A stretch of 12,682 nucleotides of DNA from Candidatus Parcubacteria bacterium. GTDB taxonomy: Bacteria; Patescibacteriota; Minisyncoccia; Phycocordibacterales; UBA12088. Made by a program: the position numbers and the translations under genes. The stretch covers positions 1-12,682 of the forward strand of contig RFKD01000010.1 of assembly GCA_003694545.1 (NCBI GenBank), in the 5' to 3' direction. The notes beneath the pieces are model-generated. The model worked only from the letters and a program-made list of their open reading frames with translations. It made no database searches and was not told where the DNA came from. Each line of letters starts with the position of its first letter. Position 1 is the first letter of the stretch. Below, piece after piece: positions 7,211 to 12,682 of the stretch.

Positions 7211-8296
7211 ATGGCCCGAGTTCTTACCGTGCTCGGTACCCGGCCTGAAATTATCAAACTATCGCCGCTGATCCCATTACTCGAAACACGGTTCGATCAC
7301 ATTCTGGTTCACTCTGGTCAGCACTACTCCTACGAGGTCGATGCGATCTTCTTTGAGGAGCTGAGCTTGCCGACGCCACGTTACACGCTCGGCGTCGGCT
7401 CGGCCCAACATGGCGAACAGACGGCGCGCATTTTGTCGCGACTCGAACCGATTTTGTTGCAAGAACGGCCTGATCTGGTGCTGGTGCAAGGTGACACCAA
7501 TACCACAATGGCCGGTGCGCTCTGTGCAGCTAAGCTTGGCTTTCCGGTCGTGCATCTGGAAGCGGGTGGACGCTCGTTCAACCGCGCTATGCCCGAAGAA
7601 CTCAACCGGATTATTGTCGATCATATCGCCGAGATCCTGTTAGCAGCCGACGAGGTTGCCGCTGCCAACTTACGGGCCGAAGGCCTGCCGGAAGAGCGGA
7701 TCCACGTCATCGGCTCGACGGCGATTGATGCGGCTCTGCGCCATCGCGAACGGGCAGCACAAAGCACTATCTTGACCCAGCTTGAGCTAGAAGCGGGCAC
7801 GTATCTCGCACTCACGCTACACCGTGCCGAAAACACCACACCCGACACCCTACCCGGTATCGTCCGCGCTTTGAACGAACTTGCCGAGCAATACCGGATC
7901 GTTTTTCCAGTTCATCCACGCACAGCAGCAGCGCTCGAACGCCAGGGTCTACAGCTCTCGCCTCGGATTCATACTATTCGTCCACTTGGGTATCTCGATA
8001 TGCTCTGTCTCGTCCAAGCGGCGCAAGCACTGCTGACCGATTCGGGTGGTTTGCAAGAAGAAGCAGCAGTGTTGGGCACGCCCATTCTCCTGATACGTAA
8101 CGAGACCGAATGGCGGTATCTGATCGATGCCGGCGTAGCGGTACTGATCGGCAATCGCTACGAGCGTATCATCGCCGGCGCCACGACATGGCTTAGCCCA
8201 GAGGGCTTGCATCGCTTACGAACCGCTCGCTCACCGATTGTCAGTGGGGCCGCCGAGCGGGCTGCTGAGATTATGGCGGCATATTGTACGCGATAA
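7211..8296 (+). CDS. wecB: UDP-N-acetylglucosamine 2-epimerase, non-hydrolysing
   Basis: This 361-residue protein is a full-length WecB/MnaA-type epimerase, interconverting UDP-GlcNAc and UDP-ManNAc in the cytoplasm for surface polysaccharides. Signatures are G-T-R-P-E at 9-13 with I-I-K-L-S-P-L after it, Q-G-D-T-N-T-T (93-99, Asp95), H-L-E-A-G-G-R-S (115-122, Glu117), M-P-E-E-L-N-R, H-R-A-E-N (His204), H-P-R-T and D-S-G-G-L-Q-E-E (277-284). These include the acidic and His residues expected in the active site. Two small departures are Gly for the usual Leu in E-A-G-L-R-S, and N-E-T-E-W-R instead of the common T-E-R-P-E. GAGG (7201-7204) lies six bases before ATG, and the gap to the previous gene is 3 bp. 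No UDP-ManNAc dehydrogenase is in the window. The gene ends the packed run. Confidence 0.92.
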   Translation: MARVLTVLGTRPEIIKLSPLIPLLETRFDHILVHSGQHYSYEVDAIFFEELSLPTPRYTLGVGSAQHGEQTARILSRLEPILLQERPDLVLVQGDTNTTMAGALCAAKLGFPVVHLEAGGRSFNRAMPEELNRIIVDHIAEILLAADEVAAANLRAEGLPEERIHVIGSTAIDAALRHRERAAQSTILTQLELEAGTYLALTLHRAENTTPDTLPGIVRALNELAEQYRIVFPVHPRTAAALERQGLQLSPRIHTIRPLGYLDMLCLVQAAQALLTDSGGLQEEAAVLGTPILLIRNETEWRYLIDAGVAVLIGNRYERIIAGATTWLSPEGLHRLRTARSPIVSGAAERAAEIMAAYCTR

Positions 8297-8322
8297 AATG
8301 GCTTCTGCCCACAATGTAGCTA

Positions 8323-8332
8323 ATGTATACAT
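8323..8332. promoter_or_regulatory. Palindrome in the 143-bp spacer between the two gene groups
   Basis: The spacer 8297-8439 is the only sizeable gap after the carrier-protein operon. It contains the perfect 10-bp palindrome ATGTATACAT (8323-8332) and, nearby, a 5-bp inverted repeat GTGAC/GTCAC (8334-8338 and 8345-8349) with a T-rich loop. A weak promoter can be proposed, with TAGTCA and TATGCT separated by 18 bp in the AT-rich part, but the match is poor. No strong terminator is seen. A promoter for the second gene group probably lies here. Confidence 0.25.
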
Positions 8333-8439
8333 CGTGACGTTTTTGTCACTTACACAACTGCCTTTGTTAGTCAATCTTCAAATCAAAACGTTATGCTAGC
8401 AGTGTCCATATACATTCGACCATTAGATTCAGGAACTGT

Positions 8440-9171
8440 ATGACCGAACGACTTCAGCTTTACCTGAGCCGGCAAGCCAGCTCATTACCGCGCTACATGA
8501 TCGAACAAACGGTACAGAGCGTATGCGGCTGGATACCAGGACTGATCGGGATCGGTCTTCGCGCCTTCATCTATCGCGCCATTATGCATATCGATGGCAT
8601 TGTTGCTATCGAAGACGGCGTCCGCATCCGTTTTGCCGATAATGTTCGGCTTGGTAGTGGTGTCTATCTTGATCACGGTGTCTATCTGCATGCTTGTCCA
8701 GGAGGGATCAGCATCGGTGCGGAAAGTATGGTGATGAAAAACGCCATTCTCCACGTCTACAACTTCCGCCAACTGCCGCACAGTCACATCAGCATTGGCC
8801 GACGTTCGCTGATCGGGGAGGGTTGTATTCTACGTGGGCAAGGTGGTATTACCATCGGCGATGATGTGTATCTGGGCACACTGGTACAAATCTTGGCGGT
8901 TAATCACGTCTTTCACGACACCACTCGCCCGATCAGCACGCAAGGCATCACTGCACAAGGTATTCGGATTGGCGATGGTTCGTGGATTGGGAGTGGGGCT
9001 ATCATCCTCGATGGCGTAAACATCGGGAAAAACGTTGTGGTTGGTGCCGGCGCCGTTGTCACCAAAGACATCCCCGATTACTGTGTGGCCGTCGGTAATC
9101 CGGCGCGCGTAGTGCGCGATCTCCATACCGATCCATTACCGCTTAAGCAGGCAGGAGTACCGGTCTATTAG
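8440..9171 (+). CDS. Left-handed beta-helix acyltransferase (WbbJ-like)
   Basis: The 243-residue protein begins with an amphipathic or weakly hydrophobic region (about 1-50) and then a beta-helix built from I-G-x-x-x-x hexapeptides, from about residue 55 to 232. The likely catalytic His156 is in V-N-H-V-F. The C-terminal coil has the usual G-A-G-A-V-V-T-K-D-I-P and G-N-P-A-R-V motif. Such enzymes acylate sugar hydroxyls or amines from acetyl-CoA. It differs clearly from the beta-helix protein at 6245 in its N-terminus, tail and His context, so the two probably modify different positions. AGGA (8431-8434) lies five bases before ATG. It opens the second gene group, 143 bp after the epimerase and 54 bp before the glycosyltransferase. 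Confidence 0.87.
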   Translation: MTERLQLYLSRQASSLPRYMIEQTVQSVCGWIPGLIGIGLRAFIYRAIMHIDGIVAIEDGVRIRFADNVRLGSGVYLDHGVYLHACPGGISIGAESMVMKNAILHVYNFRQLPHSHISIGRRSLIGEGCILRGQGGITIGDDVYLGTLVQILAVNHVFHDTTRPISTQGITAQGIRIGDGSWIGSGAIILDGVNIGKNVVVGAGAVVTKDIPDYCVAVGNPARVVRDLHTDPLPLKQAGVPVY

Positions 9172-9213
9172 TTTTGGCGATTGCGGAGGAGATCGAATAG
9201 GACATCACAATAA

Positions 9214-9222
9214 GGGGGGGGG
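9214..9222 (+). promoter_or_regulatory. Run of nine G as ribosome-binding site of the glycosyltransferase gene
   Basis: The sequence AAGGGGGGGGG lies three bases before ATG 9226, with a second in-frame ATG at 9232. The G run takes the place of a normal AGGAGG, and ATG 9232 has the better spacing (nine bases). Homopolymer runs this long are prone to slippage. Length change here would alter the distance between ribosome-binding site and start rather than the reading frame. Confidence 0.6.
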
Positions 9223-9225
9223 ACT

Positions 9226-10461
9226 ATGACGATGCTGTCTGTCGTGATTCCGGCCTATAACGAAGAAGACGGAATCGCAGCAATCGTAGAGCGTGTCTTG
9301 GCTATTAAACCGGCATTACAAGCGGTTGGTGTTGATGACCTCGAATGTATTGTCGTTGATGACGGTTCACAGGACAACACTGCTGCCATTGTACAGAGCT
9401 TCGGCGAGCGAGTGCGTTTGATCCGGCAACAGAATCGTGGCTATGGCGGTGCCCTTAAAACCGGTTTTAGTCAAGCGCGCGGTGAATTGATCGGGTTTCT
9501 CGACGCCGATAGTACCTACCCACCCGAATACTTCCCTCAGATGTGCAAGGCAGCCCTCGATGGAGCCGATATTGTCATCGGCAGTCGTATGGCCGGAGCA
9601 CACAGTAAAATGCCACTCGTGCGTCGGATCGGCAACACGATCTTTGCCATCATGCTCTCGCTCGTCGCGGGCGTGCGAATCAGCGATAGCGCCAGTGGTC
9701 AGCGCGTGTTACGCCGCTCGATCTTACCGGTGATCTATCCACTGCCGAACACCCTTGATTTTACCCCAGCAATGAGCACCCGTGCCCTGCACGAAGGGCT
9801 ACGCATGGTTGAAATCCCAATTCCCTACCGAGAACGGTCGGGACGCAGCAAGCTGCACGTGGTACGCGACGGTTTACGCTTTACCAAGTCAATTGTCTGG
9901 ACAGCACTCACCTACAATCCGGTGCGGATCTTTGGTGGCGTCGGTCTCGGTCTCCTGATGTTGGCACTGTTGATCATTGTCGGGCAGAGCATCGGGATAG
10001 GGCTTGGCATCTTAAGCGGTTGGTCGTTCCCCCAACTCTTCGGTGCATTGGTCTTGGCCGTCGCCGGAGTAACCCTCTATACGACCGGTACTTCGTTCAG
10101 TTATCTGGTCACGCTCTTCCACAAGCGCGCTATTCGCCAAGGTCTCTTCGGTCGACGCGGCAACGGCCGTCGCATCGAGCGTCACTATTGGTGGTTGGGC
10201 TTACTCGCGATTATCGGTGGTATTGGCATTTACATCGCAGCGGTTGCCTTTGACCTGACGAATCCAGCCCTGAACTATTCGTGGTTTGCTCCGGTTGTGA
10301 GCGCAATGCTGGTTCTGATGGGGGTGCAACTGGTAAGCGCGTGGGGGCTGGCGCGTGTCTTAGCCGAGCTAAGCCGGCGCGAGCATGAGCAGACTGCCGA
10401 TCTGAACTGGACGTACACTCCGCTGACAACGTCAATCGAAGCGACTACGCAAACCGCATAA
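9226..10461 (+). CDS. Family 2 glycosyltransferase, dolichyl-phosphate-sugar-synthase-like, with four C-terminal membrane helices
   Basis: The 411-residue protein opens with the GT-A fold: L-S-V-V-I-P-A-Y-N-E-E (4-14), V-V-D-D-G-S (43-48), and the metal-binding D-A-D at 93-95 in F-L-D-A-D-S. G-S-R-M-A-G and Y-R-E-R-S-G-R-S-K-L follow. This pattern is that of polyprenyl-phosphate mannose/glucose synthases, which move a sugar from a nucleotide donor to a membrane lipid phosphate. After residue 235 come four hydrophobic segments (about 236-263, 271-297, 325-348 and 355-380) that fix it in the membrane. A 6-base later start (ATG 9232) gives M-L-S-V-V and may be the real one. It is followed 10 bp later by the small membrane protein, so the two may work together. 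Donor and acceptor are not readable. Confidence 0.88.
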   Translation: MTMLSVVIPAYNEEDGIAAIVERVLAIKPALQAVGVDDLECIVVDDGSQDNTAAIVQSFGERVRLIRQQNRGYGGALKTGFSQARGELIGFLDADSTYPPEYFPQMCKAALDGADIVIGSRMAGAHSKMPLVRRIGNTIFAIMLSLVAGVRISDSASGQRVLRRSILPVIYPLPNTLDFTPAMSTRALHEGLRMVEIPIPYRERSGRSKLHVVRDGLRFTKSIVWTALTYNPVRIFGGVGLGLLMLALLIIVGQSIGIGLGILSGWSFPQLFGALVLAVAGVTLYTTGTSFSYLVTLFHKRAIRQGLFGRRGNGRRIERHYWWLGLLAIIGGIGIYIAAVAFDLTNPALNYSWFAPVVSAMLVLMGVQLVSAWGLARVLAELSRREHEQTADLNWTYTPLTTSIEATTQTA

Positions 10462-10471
10462 GGCCGGCGCC

Positions 10472-11008
10472 ATGATTGAATCATTCTTTCGTTGGAGTGA
10501 ACACAACCTTGGTCAGAGCCACTACGTACTCGGCTATCTGATCGTGTTGTTCAGTCATAACTGGCCGATTATCGGCACGCTTGGTATCGCACTATGGCTC
10601 AGTATCCGCCTCTATCGCCAACCATCGCGAACCAACGCCGTCTGGCTCTTTAGCGCCTTACTCTTCGGCCTGGGGTACGAGTATGAAAAGCACGTTGCCG
10701 TTGAACTACATCATGCCATTGACATGCTCTTTGGCTTTGAATTAGCCGGTTGGAATCGTCCGTTGCACTTCTTGGTTGGTCCGATTATCAATACCGGCTT
10801 TGTGTTAATCACCTTTACGATGGTGTTTCACGGTCTATACCTTACCTTTAAACCGTCATTGGACAAGCTTGTTCGCCGCTTCCATCCTGCCCGCAATTCT
10901 CAACCGGCGAGCGACATAACCGCATCAGCGTATGCAAAACAGCATGAGGAGAACTATGAGCGAGCAGGAAATAACGACCACTCCACGCAAGCAAGCACCG
11001 GGAGATAA
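10472..11008 (+). CDS. Small membrane protein of unknown function, rich in His and Glu near the membrane
   Basis: I do not recognise a family for this 178-residue protein. Three hydrophobic segments are visible, about 32-48, 56-70 and 98-124. Between the second and third lies a compact E-Y-E-K-H-V-A-V-E-L-H-H-A-I-D stretch (70-84). With His99 and His120, this gives many possible metal or cofactor ligands close to the membrane face (inference only). The C-terminal ~50 residues are polar and probably cytoplasmic. It starts 10 bp after the glycosyltransferase with a poor Shine-Dalgarno. Its last 53 nt are shared with the radical SAM gene, whose AGGAG lies inside this coding region. Position suggests a partner or substrate-presenting subunit for one of its neighbours. 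Confidence 0.75.
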   Translation: MIESFFRWSEHNLGQSHYVLGYLIVLFSHNWPIIGTLGIALWLSIRLYRQPSRTNAVWLFSALLFGLGYEYEKHVAVELHHAIDMLFGFELAGWNRPLHFLVGPIINTGFVLITFTMVFHGLYLTFKPSLDKLVRRFHPARNSQPASDITASAYAKQHEENYERAGNNDHSTQASTGR

Positions 11009-12682
11009 ACCAACCGGTATCAAGCTGGTTGCTCCCGCCCGTCCCCATGAGCGTGCCGGCGAGATCCGTTTCGTCGAGATGCCACGCGAGCAAACCCCGC
11101 GACTGGATGTGCTGGTGTTAAACCCACCTTCACCCGACGGCGATCTCTTCTTACGTGATATTGCGCGCGTGGGCCGGCGCACCCGCGATGGTATCATCTG
11201 GCCGCAAACGGCCCTTGCGCAGATTGCCGCTGTGGTAAAAGAGGCCGGTTATACCGTCGAAGTGATCGATGCTATCGGTCTCATGATGGATTGGAAGTCG
11301 TTTGAGAAGTATATGTGGGAAAAGAAGCCGCGTTACATGATCATTCACGCGACGGCGCCCACCCTTACGAACGACATGCGTACAACGTTTATCGGTAAGG
11401 CCGTAGGCTCGATCACGATGGCCATCGGTACGCACGTCACTCCGATGACGCGCGAAACTCTCGAAACCTACCCAACGCTCGACATCGTCGTGCGCGGCGA
11501 ACCAGAACTCACTATCGTCGATGTCATCCGCACCATCGATCGGGTTGTGGCAGAAGAGCGTGCTGCCGAGACGGTACCAGTTGGCAATCCTGATCTAACT
11601 CCGCCATGGCGCAAACTACCGTTCCCCGACGCTTCGTATCTAACGACACGGGGGCGTTTTCGGGGGGTGCCGCCTTCGATCATCGCCCGTGCCCTCCGTG
11701 AGACGCTTGGTGTCGGCTACCGTGACGAACACGGCGAAGTGCAAATCAACCCTGACCGACCATTCATTGAAGACCTCGATACGCTACCCATTCCCTTACA
11801 CGACCAGTTGCCGTGGCAGCGCTACAAAGTACCAATTGTCGGCGGACCGTATACCTTTGTGCTAACCAGTCGTGGCTGTCCGGCCGGCTGCCGCTATTGC
11901 ATCAAACACGTCACCTATCAGTCGAGTGTACGCCACCGCAGCCCACATCACGTCTTGCAAGAGATGATCATGCTCAAAGAAATGGGTCTGCGTCATATTC
12001 ACTTCGAGGCTGACCTGTTCACGGTAAAGAAAGAGTTTGTTTACGATCTGTGCCACACGATTATCAAAGAGGGTATCAAACTGCGCTGGAGCTGTAACAG
12101 CCGCGTTGACTTCGTCGATGAAGACGAACTACGCCTGATGCGCAAGGCGGGCTGTTTCATGATTGCGTGGGGTCTTGAAAGCGGGAGCGAAGAGGTACTC
12201 AAGCGTGCGCGCAAAGGCACGACGGTGAAGCGGATCGAAGAGACGATTGTCGCCAGTCACCGAGCCGGCATTATGAACTGGGGCTATTTTATCATCGGGC
12301 TACCGGGCGAAACGGTGGAGACGATCCAACAAACGATTGCGCTCTCGAAGCGGTTGCCGCTCGATATTGCGCTATTCCACATTGCCACGCCCTACCCCGG
12401 TACACCATTTTACTACGAGGCCGTTGCCAATGGGTGGATCAGAATGAATCAGTGGGAAGACTACGACATGTATTCCCACACGGTTCTCAACTATCCACAT
12501 CTTAGCTCGGCCGATCTGGAGTACTGGGCCAAACGCGCCGCCCGCGAGTGGTCGTTGCGACCGCGCCCGATTATGACCTTCCTCAAAGGGGCGACTAACC
12601 CGGAAACATGGGGACAACTCTGGCAGATTGGCGTGAACCATCTTAAGTGGATTGGGGGAAGTTTGCGTAATGAAGGGCTACG
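10956..12682 (+). CDS. B12-binding domain radical SAM protein (3' end outside window)
   Basis: The frame is open from ATG 10956 to the window end, giving 575 residues without a stop. AGGAG (10947-10951) lies four bases upstream. After a polar leader (1-48), residues about 49-190 resemble the cobalamin-binding domain of class B radical SAM enzymes, with L-D-V-L-V-L-N-P-P, W-P-Q-T-A-L-A-Q-I-A and V-V-R-G-E-P-E (178-184). The radical SAM core carries R-G-C-P-A-G-C-R-Y-C, with iron-sulfur ligands Cys308, Cys312 and Cys315, then G-L-E-S-G-S-E-E-V-L and F-I-I-G-L-P-G-E. Such enzymes often methylate unactivated carbons or rearrange rings, using SAM and a 4Fe-4S cluster. About 55 residues (roughly 195-250) look inserted between the two domains relative to the usual layout. 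The substrate is unknown; the neighbours suggest a lipid, glycolipid or polyprenyl compound. Confidence 0.9.
   Translation, partial: MSEQEITTTPRKQAPGDKPTGIKLVAPARPHERAGEIRFVEMPREQTPRLDVLVLNPPSPDGDLFLRDIARVGRRTRDGIIWPQTALAQIAAVVKEAGYTVEVIDAIGLMMDWKSFEKYMWEKKPRYMIIHATAPTLTNDMRTTFIGKAVGSITMAIGTHVTPMTRETLETYPTLDIVVRGEPELTIVDVIRTIDRVVAEERAAETVPVGNPDLTPPWRKLPFPDASYLTTRGRFRGVPPSIIARALRETLGVGYRDEHGEVQINPDRPFIEDLDTLPIPLHDQLPWQRYKVPIVGGPYTFVLTSRGCPAGCRYCIKHVTYQSSVRHRSPHHVLQEMIMLKEMGLRHIHFEADLFTVKKEFVYDLCHTIIKEGIKLRWSCNSRVDFVDEDELRLMRKAGCFMIAWGLESGSEEVLKRARKGTTVKRIEETIVASHRAGIMNWGYFIIGLPGETVETIQQTIALSKRLPLDIALFHIATPYPGTPFYYEAVANGWIRMNQWEDYDMYSHTVLNYPHLSSADLEYWAKRAAREWSLRPRPIMTFLKGATNPETWGQLWQIGVNHLKWIGGSLRNEGL

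Noticed and set aside
8334..8349. GTGAC/GTCAC hairpin as terminator after the epimerase gene
   Set aside because: The stem is only 5 bp and AT-containing, and no T run follows the second arm.
10956..12682. BchE (Mg-protoporphyrin cyclase) as identity of the radical SAM gene
   Set aside because: The general layout is shared, but no bacteriochlorophyll genes are nearby, the inter-domain insert is unusual and the C-terminus is not visible.

Overview
The window looks like chromosomal DNA from a filamentous Chloroflexota bacterium, probably Chloroflexus or a close relative. The grounds are moderate GC content, secreted proteins with Thr/Pro-rich tandem linkers followed by a short Tyr-Ile-Pro-Leu-Ile motif, and a B12-binding radical SAM protein. 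This placement rests on recognition, not on a database search. All twelve supported genes lie on the + strand. No rRNA, tRNA, transposase or CRISPR array was seen.

Region 1 (1-2431) encodes the cell surface. It holds the 3' end of a Thr/Pro-rich secreted protein, closed by a perfect 12-bp hairpin at 272-300. Next come a small secreted protein of unknown function (452-1081) and a LamG-domain protein with six 36-bp (12-residue) Thr/Pro repeats (1094-2431). The small protein shares a short end-of-LamG-like segment with its neighbour.

Region 2 (2370-8296) is a tightly packed run of six genes: acyl carrier protein, short-chain dehydrogenase/reductase, AMP-forming acyl ligase, NodB-like polysaccharide deacetylase, left-handed beta-helix acyltransferase and non-hydrolysing UDP-GlcNAc 2-epimerase (wecB-like). 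Gaps are 4-23 bp or overlaps. My reading is that the first three load and reduce a short acyl group on a dedicated carrier. The others would make, deacetylate and re-acylate an amino sugar of a surface glycan or glycolipid.

Region 3 (8440-12682) follows a 143-bp spacer. It encodes a second beta-helix acyltransferase, a GT2 glycosyltransferase of the dolichyl-phosphate-mannose/glucose-synthase type with four C-terminal membrane segments, a small His/Glu-rich three-helix membrane protein, and a B12-binding radical SAM protein that runs off the right edge. A run of nine G forms the ribosome-binding site of the glycosyltransferase, and the radical SAM start lies 53 nt inside the membrane-protein gene. 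Together the genes suggest a surface glycan or glycolipid modification locus beside surface-protein genes. The final product cannot be read from the sequence.
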